This document shows, piece by piece, positions 25,775 to 34,727 of a stretch of DNA of 64,000 bases. The stretch is from Myxococcales bacterium (GTDB taxonomy: Bacteria > Myxococcota_A > Polyangia > Palsa-1104). The stretch covers positions 30,286 through 94,285 of the forward strand of contig PNAM01000114.1 of assembly GCA_003170275.1 (NCBI GenBank), in the 5' to 3' direction. The notes under the pieces were generated by a model. That model ran no database searches, was not told the origin of the DNA, and saw nothing but the letters and a program-made list of their open reading frames with translations. The position numbers were made by a program, and so were the translations under genes. Every line of letters begins with the position of its first letter. Positions within the stretch are counted from its first letter, which is position 1.

Positions 25775-28597
25775 ATGGCGCCTACCAAGATTACCCTGGT
25801 CGCTCACACGCATTGGGATCGCGAGTGGTATCAGCCGTTCGAAGTGTTTCGCGCCCATCTGGTGGAGATGCTCGACGAGGCGCTCGACAACCTCGAGGGT
25901 GACAAGCGTCTCAGCTTCACGCTCGACGGGCACGTGGCGCTGGTCGACGACTATCTCGAGCTGCGACCCGCCGCGGAGCCGCGCATTCGCGCGCTGGTGC
26001 AGGCGGGGCGGCTGCACATCGGGCCCTGGTATACGCAGGCCGACACGCTGCTCGCCGACGGCGAGTCGCTGATCCGCAACCTCACGCTCGGCATCCGCCG
26101 CGCGGAGCTGCTCGGCGGCGCGATGCGCCTCGGCTACATGCCGGACCAGTTCGGCCACGCCGCGCAGCTGCCACAGCTGTTGCGCATGTTCGACATCGAC
26201 GGCGCGGTGCTGTGGCGCGGTGTCGGGCCCGATCGCCCGCCGCATGCGTTTCGCTGGGTCGGCCCCGACGGCAGCTTCGTCACCGCGCTGTGGTTGCAGG
26301 ACGGCTATGGCTCGGGCCGGCGCTTGCCGTCGGATCCGCAGGGCTTCGCCGATGCGATCGATCGCACGCTGGCGCGCCTGGGCACCTGGGTGGGTGAGAT
26401 GCCGGTGCTGTTTCCCGTCGGAGACGATCACGTCAAGCTGGCCACCTGGCTGCCCGATGCGGCCGCAGCGGTGCGCGCGCGCCACCCAAACATGGAGGTG
26501 GTGGTGGGCGGCTATCACGATCACCTGCCGCGGTTGGGCGCGGTCGAGCACGTGATCCGCGGCGAGCTGCGATCACCGGCGTTCTCGCCGGTGCTGGCCG
26601 GCGTGGCCTCGGCGCGCATTCGCGAAAAGCAGGCCGCGGCGCGCGCGGCGACGCTGGTGCAGCGCTACGCCGAGCCGTTGTGGGCGATGGCGCGCCAGGC
26701 GGGCGCGGTCGGCTCGTCGGCGGGCGAGCTGATCGAGCGCTGCTGGCGCCAGCTGATGCTCAACCACGCGCACGACAGCATCGCCGGCTGCGGCATCGAT
26801 CTGGCGCACGACGACGTCAAGGCGCGCTACCGCTGGGCCGAGCAGCTCGCCGGCTCCGCGCGCGATCAATCGATCGCGCAGCTCCAGGTCGAGGCGCCCG
26901 TCGGTGCGCCCGCGCACGCGATCGCCTATCACCCCGGGCCGACCGCGCCTGTGCTCACCATCGAAGCGCTCATCCCCCGCACGCTCGACGGCGAGGGACC
27001 GCTGGTCTCGATCGGCCCCGACGGCGTGGCGCACCCGGTGCAGCTGCTCGGCGCGCTCGACGAGCGTCCGATCTTCGAGGGCGAGTTCCCGGCGTCCGAG
27101 CTCGGCCAGTACCTCGGCGGGCTCGATCCGACCACGCCGCTGTTCGGCAAGTATCTCAACGGCATCATCGCCCGTCCCGACGGCAGCGGCACCGTGCGCC
27201 TGGACGTCGGGCTCGGCGACAACCCGGTGCCGGCCGGCGCGCTCGCCGAAGATCAGCGGCGCATCACCGGCATGCTCGCCACCGCGCAGCGCTTCAAGGT
27301 GGTGCTGCACGCAGGCGGAATCACCCGCCCCGCGCTACTCCAGGCCGGCACCGCGCCCGAGGGCGCGCTGGTGCCGATCGCGGTCCGACCCGGCCAGCCG
27401 TCGCCCGACCTGGCGGTGGCCGGCAAGCTCGACGGTGACTCGCCCGGCATCTTCGCCGGGGCGCTCAGCGTGGTGGCCCAGCCCGACGGCACCGTGCTGA
27501 TTCGCGACGCGCGCCTACAGCACCTGTCGGCCGGCGTGCGCGCCAACGAGCTGGTCGACGACGGCGATCGCGGCGATCTGTATCACTTCGACGCCGCCGG
27601 CGAGCCGGTGCGCGCCAAGGCGGCCCGCGCGCGCGTCACCGAGGCGGGTCCGCTGCGCGCGCGGCTGATCATCGAGCAGGATCTCGAGCTGCCGCTCGGC
27701 CTGACCACCAACCGCAGCCGGCGCGCCCCCGAGACGCGCCTGACGACCGTGACCACCGAGATCACCGTCACCGCCGGCGATCGCAAGGTCGACTTCGTCT
27801 CCACGTTCGACAACCAGGTCAGCGATCACCGCCTGCGCGCGCTCGTCCACGCACCGCTGCACGCCGAGCGGCTCGACGTCGAGCACGGCCTGGCGGTCGT
27901 CGCCCGCCCGCTCGATCCGACCAGCGCGCTGGGCGCCGGCTCCGAGCGCGCCGCGCTCACCGGCCAGCACCACGCATTCGTCGACATCTCCGACGGGCGC
28001 TCCGGCGTGGCGATGATGAGCCGCGGCCTGCCCGAGCACGAGGTCATGCGCGAGCGCGGCGAGTCGCCCGCCTCCGACTCCACCCGACTGGCGCTCACGC
28101 TGGTGCGCTCGGTCGGCTGGCTGTCGCGCGGCGATCTCAAGTGCATCGATCACGCGGCCGGACCGATGGTGCCGACGCCCGGCGCGCAAGAAGTCGGGCT
28201 GCACCGCTTCGAGTACGCGGTGCTGCTGCACGCCGGCGATTGGCTCACCGGCGATGTGCTCGCCGATGCGCGCCGCTACGAGGCGCCGGCGATCGCGGTC
28301 ACGCCGCGCGGCCGCGCCAACACCCCGGCGGGACGCTCGCTCATCGGGCTGTCGAGCGGCCCGGTCACGCTCTCGGCCGTGCATCCCGCGCAAGGCGGCC
28401 GTGGCACGGTGGTGCGCCTGCTCAACGCCTCGCCGCGCCCGTCCGAGGCCACGCTCACGCCGTCGTTCCGCGTCCAGGAAGCGCTGGAGATCAACCCGCT
28501 CGAGCAACCCGCCAACCGCGCCAAGGTCGCGCTCGAAGCGGGCGTGGTCCGCATGACGCTCGAGCCCTGGCAGCTGGCCACGATCTTGCTGCGCTGA
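25775..28597 (+). CDS. Glycoside hydrolase family 38 alpha-mannosidase
   Basis: A 940-residue enzyme. The zinc site and catalytic core begin right at the N-terminus: VAHTHWDREWYQPFEV holds the HTHWD motif, and GYMPDQFGHAAQLPQL carries the nucleophile region. LMLNHAHDSIAGCGID holds a further conserved metal/active-site histidine pair. The rest forms the mid domain and C-terminal beta-sandwiches (DRKVDFVSTFDNQVSDHRL). No signal peptide, so it is cytosolic. GH38 enzymes trim alpha-mannosides. The ATG gives the standard family N-terminus. The START-like gene follows after five bases. Confidence 0.93.
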   Translation: MAPTKITLVAHTHWDREWYQPFEVFRAHLVEMLDEALDNLEGDKRLSFTLDGHVALVDDYLELRPAAEPRIRALVQAGRLHIGPWYTQADTLLADGESLIRNLTLGIRRAELLGGAMRLGYMPDQFGHAAQLPQLLRMFDIDGAVLWRGVGPDRPPHAFRWVGPDGSFVTALWLQDGYGSGRRLPSDPQGFADAIDRTLARLGTWVGEMPVLFPVGDDHVKLATWLPDAAAAVRARHPNMEVVVGGYHDHLPRLGAVEHVIRGELRSPAFSPVLAGVASARIREKQAAARAATLVQRYAEPLWAMARQAGAVGSSAGELIERCWRQLMLNHAHDSIAGCGIDLAHDDVKARYRWAEQLAGSARDQSIAQLQVEAPVGAPAHAIAYHPGPTAPVLTIEALIPRTLDGEGPLVSIGPDGVAHPVQLLGALDERPIFEGEFPASELGQYLGGLDPTTPLFGKYLNGIIARPDGSGTVRLDVGLGDNPVPAGALAEDQRRITGMLATAQRFKVVLHAGGITRPALLQAGTAPEGALVPIAVRPGQPSPDLAVAGKLDGDSPGIFAGALSVVAQPDGTVLIRDARLQHLSAGVRANELVDDGDRGDLYHFDAAGEPVRAKAARARVTEAGPLRARLIIEQDLELPLGLTTNRSRRAPETRLTTVTTEITVTAGDRKVDFVSTFDNQVSDHRLRALVHAPLHAERLDVEHGLAVVARPLDPTSALGAGSERAALTGQHHAFVDISDGRSGVAMMSRGLPEHEVMRERGESPASDSTRLALTLVRSVGWLSRGDLKCIDHAAGPMVPTPGAQEVGLHRFEYAVLLHAGDWLTGDVLADARRYEAPAIAVTPRGRANTPAGRSLIGLSSGPVTLSAVHPAQGGRGTVVRLLNASPRPSEATLTPSFRVQEALEINPLEQPANRAKVALEAGVVRMTLEPWQLATILLR

Positions 28598-28602
28598 GAC
28601 CC

Positions 28603-29187
28603 ATGATCTCGAGCCTGGCCACGTTCGCCGTCGCTGCCGCCCTGACCACCCAAGGTTTTTACCCGATCGCGGAAGATCGCGGGGTGAAGGTCTACCGCAA
28701 GGACGCCAAGGGCATCGAGCTCGGTGCCGAAGGTGACATCGCGGCGCCGCCCGACAAGGTGCTGGCGGTGCTGACCGACTACCAGAATCACACCAAGTGG
28801 GTGAAGGGCCTGAGCGAGAGCAAGGTGATCAGTCGAGAGGATCACGCGCTCGACGTGTACCAGCGGCTCGATCTGCCGGTGCTCGACGATCGCGATTTCA
28901 CGCTGCACGCCACCTGGGGCTCCACCGACGACGGCGGCAAGTGGCTCAAGTTCGCCACCGCCAACGACAAGGGTCCGCCGCCGGTCAGCGGCGTGGTGCG
29001 CGTGCAGACGCACGACGGCGCCTGGACGCTCACGCCGATCGACGGCGGCAAGGCCACGCACGCCGTCTATCACTTTCATCTCGATCTCGCCGGCTCGCTC
29101 CCGGGGTGGATGGGCAAGGGCCGCGCCAGCAAGGAAGTGCCGAACCTGTTCGAGAACATCCGCCGCCAGGTTCAGTACTACAAGTAG
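28603..29187 (+). CDS. START/SRPBCC-type lipid-binding domain protein
   Basis: A 194-residue protein. A weak N-terminal hydrophobic segment (ISSLATFAVAAALT) may be a signal. The rest is a START-like helix-grip fold: GVKVYRKDAKG, IAAPPDKVLAVLTDYQNHTKW and VYQRLDLPVLDDRDFTLHA are typical. The C-terminal helix FENIRRQVQYYK closes the pocket. Such proteins bind lipids or other hydrophobic ligands. It is five bases downstream of the mannosidase and so probably cotranscribed. Confidence 0.8.
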   Translation: MISSLATFAVAAALTTQGFYPIAEDRGVKVYRKDAKGIELGAEGDIAAPPDKVLAVLTDYQNHTKWVKGLSESKVISREDHALDVYQRLDLPVLDDRDFTLHATWGSTDDGGKWLKFATANDKGPPPVSGVVRVQTHDGAWTLTPIDGGKATHAVYHFHLDLAGSLPGWMGKGRASKEVPNLFENIRRQVQYYK

Positions 29188-29235
29188 CCGCCCCGCATCG
29201 CCGGCACGAATCGATAAGGGTGCTACGCTTGCCGG

Positions 29236-29484
29236 ATGATCTGCCACAAGTGCGAAAAGACGATCGAAGGAAACACGTCGATCAACGACGCCGCGAGCAC
29301 GCGTTGGTGCCTGGCGTGCGCGGGCGAGGGACTGTTCGGCATGCACGACGGCAAGGCAGGCTGCTCCAAGCCCGGGTGCGGCGAGCCCGTCACCGACGCC
29401 AGTGACCGGATCATCTTCGGCGGCGAGCCGGACGGCCACACCTGGCACAAGGGCTGCGCCGCCATGGAGCTCGCCCGCCTGTAG
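29236..29484 (+). CDS. Small zinc-binding (LIM-like) protein
   Basis: An 82-residue protein with paired cysteines and histidine at zinc-ligand spacing: MICHKCEKTIEG, RWCLACAGEG, CSKPGC and HTWHKGCAAM. The layout (CxxC, CxxC, then H-x3-C) looks like a short LIM or treble-clef finger. A relative with the same layout lies near the right end of the window (MCPACNREVDQ). Function unknown; it may bind protein or nucleic acid. Confidence 0.7.
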   Translation: MICHKCEKTIEGNTSINDAASTRWCLACAGEGLFGMHDGKAGCSKPGCGEPVTDASDRIIFGGEPDGHTWHKGCAAMELARL

Positions 29485-29486
29485 CC

Positions 29487-29642
29487 CTACTTGATCCTCA
29501 GCGCCAACAGCGCGCCGACGACCACCAGCACCACGAACAGCAGCACGTTCACCAGCAGCCGCCGGCGCCTCGCCCGGTCAGGACCCCGATGCGGCACATG
29601 CGATCGCCGCCGCCGCCGCCGATGAGCGTGCTCCCCTTCCAC
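29487..29642 (-). CDS. Candidate small single-helix membrane protein
   Basis: A 51-codon reading frame with a GTG start. The N-terminal half is strikingly basic (HAHRRRRRRSHVPHRG, then RARRRRLL), and the C-terminal half is one hydrophobic helix (VNVLLFVVLVVVGALLALRI) ending in K. The positive-inside rule predicts a cytosolic N-terminus. It lies tail to tail with the LIM-like gene. High-GC DNA often gives arginine runs by chance, but the uninterrupted hydrophobic segment favours a real gene. Confidence 0.42.
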   Translation of the reverse strand: MEGEHAHRRRRRRSHVPHRGPDRARRRRLLVNVLLFVVLVVVGALLALRIK

Positions 29643-29767
29643 CGCGCTACTCTACTACGAGCCGGCACGTCGAGGACGATGGCCTCTTTGACGTTGACCT
29701 CAGCCCAGCCGGTGAAGTAGTACCTTTGCCGCAGCAGGATCGCGTAAGGTAACGAAACTCAGAACTT

Positions 29768-29806
29768 GGTGGGCGTAGCTCAGCTGGTAGAGCAGTGGAT
29801 TGTGGA
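29768..29806 (+). pseudogene. tRNA-His (GTG) 5' half, broken after the anticodon loop
   Basis: The sequence starts with the extra G(-1) and acceptor strand GTGGGCG, then TA, the D arm GCTCAGCTGGTAGAGC, anticodon stem strand GTGGA and loop TTGTGGA with anticodon GTG. After that the expected TCCAC, T arm and 3' acceptor CGCCCAC are missing; the sequence continues as unrelated DNA. No matching 3' half was found in the window. This looks like the scar of an integration or deletion event at a tRNA. Confidence 0.7.
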
Positions 29807-29816
29807 TTCCCTCGAC

Positions 29817-29898
29817 GGTGATCAGCCCTGATCACCAAACGCGATCAAGTGACTGAGTTCCCGACGGAATCGCCAAATCGCGATCACGGCTGATCACC
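29817..29898. repeat. Inverted and direct repeats next to the broken tRNA-His
   Basis: A perfect palindrome, GGTGATCAG-CC-CTGATCACC, lies 10 bases after the tRNA break (29817-29836). CTGATCACC recurs at 29890-29898 inside a second hairpin, GATCA-CGGC-TGATC. Such repeats beside a tRNA are what integrase arm-binding sites look like, but they may also be a simple hairpin. Confidence 0.5.
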
Positions 29899-30059
29899 GG
29901 CGTCCTGGTACCATTTTCGGGACTTTGGTTGCACCCTGGTTACAGCGTTCGGGCACGGCGAAGATGTCGCGTGCCGGCTCGCACTCTCCTATCGTGGTAG
30001 AGCCCGCCGACGCTCGCATGGATACACAGCTCCGCCTAACGGCCTACAATCCGAGCGCC

Positions 30060-30257
30060 ATGACCCAGCGCATCGCCCAGTTCGCCGTAACGGTCCGCGA
30101 CTACGACGAGGCACTCGCGTTCTACGTCAACAAGCTCGGTTTCGAATTGCTCGAGGACACCGACCTCGGTGGCGGCAAGCAACGCAGTTCGTGCGCGTCG
30201 ATCGATAGTCGTATGCGGGCGTCGGCGACCTGGCGCACGACCGCCGACCGCCAGTAG
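30060..30257 (+). pseudogene. VOC/glyoxalase-family protein, N-terminal fragment
   Basis: The first 40 residues, MTQRIAQFAVTVRDYDEALA and FYVNKLGFELLEDTDLGGGK, match the first beta-alpha-beta unit of VOC (vicinal oxygen chelate) proteins. After about base 30180 the reading frame goes into unrelated text and stops. The missing C-terminal part lies 1.4 kb downstream on the same strand, beyond a foreign gene, so this is one half of a broken gene. Confidence 0.72.
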
Positions 30258-30353
30258 CTCGGGCCAGTCCGCCGATGACGCAAGGACGCGATCAGGGAAG
30301 TGGAAGCCCCATCGCACCTCGATGCCCCCTGCGCACGATGCTACAGTCCACGC

Positions 30354-31514
30354 ATGACGGCCAGCGAGGACGACAGCATCGGGGCGCTTGCGAGTCCGGT
30401 GGTGGCGCGTCGGGACCAGGCCACCAGAGAGGTTGTCGCCGCCGATCCAGGAATTGCTACACGTCTTCTCGAAGGCATTGACCTCGTCTCTCCGAGCGAG
30501 AGGGCTCGCCGGATTTACACGCTTGCGGGTGTGTATCTCCGGTACCACCGCAGCATGATGGAAAGCGAAGCGCGTCTTTTCGACCTGAAGTATCGTGGCC
30601 CGATCGCTGGGGCCCTGCGGACGATCGCCGAGGCATCGAGCGCCGGCTTCGCATTCCTTGCAGGAGATCGGAAGGACTCGGTCGAGGTCGATCTCCGAGA
30701 AGTAACGCTCCTCGAGGCCCTCGACCGGGTATGCGGGGCGGTCGGCGCTGGATGGGCCAGGGACAGGTACGGCACGGTGCGGCTCGATGGCGCGCCGTCA
30801 GCAGGGCCGACTTCGTATCACGGCCCGTCCCGGTCCCGGATAGCAAGCGTACGGATAGAGCGATCCACCGACTTCGCCAACGTCGCGGTCTCGGCGGCAG
30901 TGCGGCTCCGCACCGAGTTCGAGTGGCCACTGAATCCGATGATGCTCCCGATGCTGAAGCTCGATGAGATCGTCCTTAGCCCTGGTGGCGCTGTCACCCC
31001 TCGTGTCGAAGCGGTGGGTTTGCCAGATGGTAACCCGGAGTATCTCTGCACTCTTGCGAACATTCCGAGAAGTGCCACCCACCTCGAGAGACTGGAGGGA
31101 GCCATCGTCGCGCTATTCCCGACGGGCTACGAAGAACTCACGCTCGAGACAGCGAACATGGGGGACGTCATCGAAAACCGGGGATTTCGTCTTTGCGTCG
31201 ACGAAGTGACCGCAGACCGGGTCGTCCTGACGACGACGTCTTGTGGCCTGAGCCAAGGACAGGCGTCGCAGGAGATGCTGGCCCACGTCCTGTCCAACGT
31301 CGTGTTGGGAATCGACGTCGAAGGGCAGGAAACCATCGCCCAAGTGTCCGTCCGGCACGTACAACTCGCCTCGGGGTCGGCACCTTCACTGCGCTGGAGG
31401 CTTCTCTTCGAGCGATCCGGTTTCTCGTCCCTCGCAGCGCTCCGCTTGCGACTCGCGAAGGAGGGGACGGCGAAGTCATTTCCGATAGAATTCACCAACG
31501 TCGCGCTTCCCTAG
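30354..31514 (+). CDS. Unknown protein with an STN/secretin-like segment
   Basis: A 386-residue protein with no signal peptide or membrane helix. The segment DSVEVDLREVTLLEALDRVC resembles the short STN (secretin and TonB N-terminus) domain. The rest has alternating beta strands (RIASVRIERSTDFANVAVSA, GYEELTLETANMGDVIENRG). No enzyme motif seen. The ATG is chosen because the 18 codons before it are out of character. It sits between the two halves of a VOC gene and so was probably acquired by transfer. Confidence 0.6.
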   Translation: MTASEDDSIGALASPVVARRDQATREVVAADPGIATRLLEGIDLVSPSERARRIYTLAGVYLRYHRSMMESEARLFDLKYRGPIAGALRTIAEASSAGFAFLAGDRKDSVEVDLREVTLLEALDRVCGAVGAGWARDRYGTVRLDGAPSAGPTSYHGPSRSRIASVRIERSTDFANVAVSAAVRLRTEFEWPLNPMMLPMLKLDEIVLSPGGAVTPRVEAVGLPDGNPEYLCTLANIPRSATHLERLEGAIVALFPTGYEELTLETANMGDVIENRGFRLCVDEVTADRVVLTTTSCGLSQGQASQEMLAHVLSNVVLGIDVEGQETIAQVSVRHVQLASGSAPSLRWRLLFERSGFSSLAALRLRLAKEGTAKSFPIEFTNVALP

Positions 31515-31649
31515 CTACATGGCGGTGCAAAATGCAGCGCGCAGCCGCTGATTTCTCCGCGGTCGGCCCTGCCCCCTGCTGACTGATTCCGCGTTCTACG
31601 GGGCTCGTCCGATCGCGATCAGGTTGTTCGAGACGACTCCTCACGCCGG

Positions 31650-31770
31650 CCCCCGCCGCGGCGTCACCTTCGTGCGCGCACGGACCGAGGAGCCATACGG
31701 CACGGTGGCCGTGTTCGAGGACTTGTACGGCAACCGCTTCGATCTCATCGAGCCGAAGGCGTGTAGTTGA
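31650..31770 (+). pseudogene. VOC/glyoxalase-family protein, C-terminal fragment
   Basis: The text GVTFVRARTEEPYGTVAVFE and DLYGNRFDLIEP is a typical last VOC unit, ending with a stop. No start codon in a good context precedes it. Together with the N-terminal fragment it lacks about 40 central residues, so the original gene was broken with loss of its middle. The left end of the homology is approximate. Confidence 0.68.
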
Positions 31771-31809
31771 TGTGCCCGTCTCATCGCACACCGCCAGGTC
31801 GCCGAGGTA

Positions 31810-32481
31810 TCAGCGGCGCCGCCACACGGTAGCCAGCCACGGCTGCTCATGGCGAGGCTTGCCCTCGGGCCGGTAGTAGTGCGCCAGTTCTACAAAGCCA
31901 GCAGCGTCGAGTTGCCCGCGCCAGGTGGGCAAGTCGTAGAAGCAGGAGTATCTCCCCGCCGACCAGCCCTCCTCATTGTGGCCATGCGGGTTAGAGCTGA
32001 ACAACACGCCGCGCGTTTTCAAGCTGTCGCGCAGCTCGCCCAAAACGCGGTGCAACTCCTGGCTTGGGACGTGGAACAGAGAGGCGTTGGCGAAGATCCC
32101 GTCGTAACGCATTGGCTCGAGCGACAGGTTCAAGAAATCCTGGTGGAGCACCTCGCAGCCCGAATGCCGACGCGCCATCTCGCAGAATCGAGCGCATCCG
32201 TCCAGGCCCACGGCCTCGTGGCCGAGTGAGGAAAAGTAACTCAGGTCTCGCCCTGGACCGCAGCCGAGGTCGAGCAGCGAAAACGGCGGTGAACCTTCGA
32301 TGTTGGACAGCAGGGCGGCGTAGTTCTGGCTGACGTCGTGGTGCTGGGTTCCCTTCCGGAACTCCTCGGCGGCGCGTTCGTAGTGGGCGAGCGTTCCAGT
32401 GGAGATTCGCCGCAGCTCATCGGGGGCAAGCGTCACGTTCGGGTTCTGATGATGCGTTATCCCCTGCGCCGGAACAAGCAA
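31810..32481 (-). CDS. Class I SAM-dependent methyltransferase
   Basis: A 223-residue Rossmann-fold methyltransferase. Motif I is LLDLGCGPGRDLSYFSSLGH, motif II acid is in AVGLDGCARFCEMARRH, and motif IV-like text is MRYDGIFANASLFHV. It resembles small-molecule methyltransferases of the Methyltransf_11/25 type. Substrate unknown. It faces the gene at 32716 across a 234-base divergent spacer. Confidence 0.85.
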   Translation of the reverse strand: MLVPAQGITHHQNPNVTLAPDELRRISTGTLAHYERAAEEFRKGTQHHDVSQNYAALLSNIEGSPPFSLLDLGCGPGRDLSYFSSLGHEAVGLDGCARFCEMARRHSGCEVLHQDFLNLSLEPMRYDGIFANASLFHVPSQELHRVLGELRDSLKTRGVLFSSNPHGHNEEGWSAGRYSCFYDLPTWRGQLDAAGFVELAHYYRPEGKPRHEQPWLATVWRRR

Positions 32482-32715
32482 CCGTCAGATGCCGGTTGTC
32501 GTCAGGGCACGACGCTGATCTCAAGGAGGCGCCGGCGCCCCTTCACTGCAATCGACGTGAAGCTGCAAAGCGTCATGCCAGCCTTCAGCCCCGTCAGGCG
32601 GAAGCTCTTTCAACGTCACTCGGTCAAGGTATGCTGCGGATCATGGACCGCGAAACGTTAGCGAGCCATTGGGCCTTGCCGCACGTTTTCTTGGAGCGTT
32701 GAAAGGAATAGATCG

Positions 32716-33843
32716 ATGAGCGGGCAACCGATCACCGCGCAGAACGCGCACGAACTCGCGGCCGACATCGTCCTGGCGAGCCTGTTCGCCAATCCACAGG
32801 ATCATGGCCTGACGCCCGACGAGGTGTTGCAGATAGGCCAGCAACTCGGTGCTCCTCCCGGACGCATGAAGGACGGTATCGAAGCTGCGTACCGTGCTCA
32901 CTGGATCGTATTTGGGAAAAATGGTCGATACGTTGCCGCGGCGAACCGCGTGACCGCCATGATGTGGTTTCACGTGAGGTCGGAGAATGACGTCCGTAAC
33001 CCCGCCGCTTTCGATGCAGTTCAGAAGTATCTGTGCGACCTCGCCGATCAGGTGACCGCCGCCAAGGCGCGGGCGCAAAAGGACGTGCTCGTGGCCCACG
33101 CCGTCCGCGCTGGAATTTCCGAGAGAGATGCTCTCGCGACGATTGAGCTGATGCTACTCGGCGCGCAGTTGGTCGAGGAGGACAGTCTCCTCCGCTTGGC
33201 CAGTCCGGGACAGCAGTTCTACTCTCATGTAGAGCAATTCCGAGCCGCTCCTGTGGCTGCGTCGCAAAGGCCGGTGGAGTTGTCGAAGTTGATGCCGCTC
33301 GCCGCCGAAGTGATCAATCGGCGGGAGCCCGGCCGCGCGACGCACCCCGAGCCGCTGATTGAGTTTGAGCATCGACTGAAAAAGATGGGGAAGGACTACT
33401 ACTCAGATTGGTGGCGGTTCATACGCAACGAGCTAGCTCTTATGGGCGACGAGAACATGCCGACGGCGGTGGTCGTCCACTGCGGGTCGCTCTGCGAGGG
33501 CGCGCTGTCGTTGGTCGTTGAGAAGGGCAGGTCGATCAACGGCTCCTTGTCGCAGAAGCTCAGCGCGGACCCGAGGGATTGGCGCTACCACCAACTGCTG
33601 ACCGCAGCGAAGATGGGCGTGCCGCCGATCATCAAAGACGAGCAATTCTATCAGCGCTGCATGGTCCTCAACGCCACGAGGCAGCGCATTCATGCCGGCC
33701 GTCTCATCGCTGAGCCGCAGAACTATCCAAGGCCGGATGCGCGGCCAGAGGAGGCTCGCGAGGCGCGGATGGTTGCTGACCTGCTTGTGCGTGCGATCCT
33801 TGACTGGCTCGACGCCGTCGAGAAGCAGGCAATCGGAACGTGA
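32716..33843 (+). CDS. Unknown protein, accessory-region gene
   Basis: A 375-residue soluble protein with no recognised family. The N-terminal 70 residues look like a winged-helix unit (LTPDEVLQIGQQLGAPPGRM, IEAAYRAHWIVFGKNGRYVA). The C-terminal 170 residues are all-helical (DYYSDWWRFIRNELALMGDE, LNATRQRIHAGRLI). That helical part has a flavour of DUF4145/HEPN-like domains, but the R-x4-H spacing is not met (RQRIH is R-x3-H). A good ribosome site (GAAAGGAA) lies before the ATG. Confidence 0.7.
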   Translation: MSGQPITAQNAHELAADIVLASLFANPQDHGLTPDEVLQIGQQLGAPPGRMKDGIEAAYRAHWIVFGKNGRYVAAANRVTAMMWFHVRSENDVRNPAAFDAVQKYLCDLADQVTAAKARAQKDVLVAHAVRAGISERDALATIELMLLGAQLVEEDSLLRLASPGQQFYSHVEQFRAAPVAASQRPVELSKLMPLAAEVINRREPGRATHPEPLIEFEHRLKKMGKDYYSDWWRFIRNELALMGDENMPTAVVVHCGSLCEGALSLVVEKGRSINGSLSQKLSADPRDWRYHQLLTAAKMGVPPIIKDEQFYQRCMVLNATRQRIHAGRLIAEPQNYPRPDARPEEAREARMVADLLVRAILDWLDAVEKQAIGT

Positions 33844-33868
33844 TCTTAGGAGTTATGATCCACGCTTG

Positions 33869-34468
33869 GTGACCTGGATCACGCGGGGAGGGGTCGTCGC
33901 GTGGCTCGCGCTCGCGGGCTGCAACGCGACCGGGCTGACGTCGAACAACGATGGCGCCACCGCCAACGACGGCGCGGCCACGGGCGACGGCGGCGCCGAC
34001 CTGCGCGCGTCGAACCCCGACCTCGCCGGTTTCTGCGGAAACCCTAGTTCGCCGCGCATCGAGGTCAACGGCATGCTGGCCGCGAGCCCGGCGGTAACCG
34101 CGACGCTGAACGCGCTCAACTGCTGTGACTCGGCGCAGCTCGAGGTCATCAGCATGCAGATTCCGCAGCCGATCGCGCTCGTGTGGCGCCACAACGTCGG
34201 GCAGCCGCCGAACACGCCGACGACCATTGATCTCGCCAATGTGCCGTCGAGCTGGACCGTCACCGTGTATAGCGGTTGCAGCCCGACGCAGCCCGGCTGC
34301 ACGCCGACCGACACGTACACCACCGACCTCGCCGGCTCGCTCACGGTGTCCGGCAACGGCGCGAGCTACCAGATGAGCACGTGCATGACCGCCACCGAGT
34401 CGGCGGCCAATCCTCACCCGGTGCTGCACAGTCTGCGGCTCTGGGTCCCCACCATCACGACTCAGTGA
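33869..34468 (+). CDS. Unknown lipoprotein
   Basis: A 199-residue protein from a GTG start with a lipoprotein signal, ITRGGVVAWLALAGC. The mature N-terminus is a low-complexity D/G/A-rich linker (GATANDGAATGDGGADL), typical of myxobacterial surface lipoproteins. A small beta domain with cysteine pairs follows (LNALNCCDSAQLEV, YSGCSPTQPGC). Function unknown. Only 25 bases separate it from the preceding gene. Confidence 0.68.
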   Translation: MTWITRGGVVAWLALAGCNATGLTSNNDGATANDGAATGDGGADLRASNPDLAGFCGNPSSPRIEVNGMLAASPAVTATLNALNCCDSAQLEVISMQIPQPIALVWRHNVGQPPNTPTTIDLANVPSSWTVTVYSGCSPTQPGCTPTDTYTTDLAGSLTVSGNGASYQMSTCMTATESAANPHPVLHSLRLWVPTITTQ

Positions 34469-34579
34469 TTCGAAGGCCGCAGGCGAGCGGGTTCACCCGA
34501 TATTGGCGCGGCCCACTTGACGGCGCTGGTCATGGTCGCTACGTAGTCGGCCCGGGGATCGGGTGAAAGGGGGTCGCGG

Positions 34580-34681
34580 ATGCTGAGCTTGGTCGCGGAC
34601 TACACGCTGGGGCTGGTCATAGTATTGATGCACCTCGTCAGGATTTCCGTACGCGAGCGCCACGGCGCGCTGCCGCGCTGA
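34580..34681 (+). CDS. Candidate 33-residue membrane peptide
   Basis: A short frame with a fair ribosome site (GAAAGGGGG, 8 bases before ATG). It has one hydrophobic segment, DYTLGLVIVLMHLV, and a basic tail, RISVRERHGALPR. The size and shape fit small membrane peptides, including type I toxins, but there is no antisense RNA that can be seen. It precedes the structured RNA candidate by 46 bases. Confidence 0.3.
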   Translation: MLSLVADYTLGLVIVLMHLVRISVRERHGALPR

Positions 34682-34727
34682 TCGCGAATACCTGCGAGAA
34701 ACGCCAATCGGCGCTATCCTAGGGGTG

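Noticed and set aside
32716..33843. HEPN nuclease call for the unknown gene based on RQRIH
   Set aside because: The spacing is R-x3-H, not R-x4-6-H, and the surroundings do not support it.
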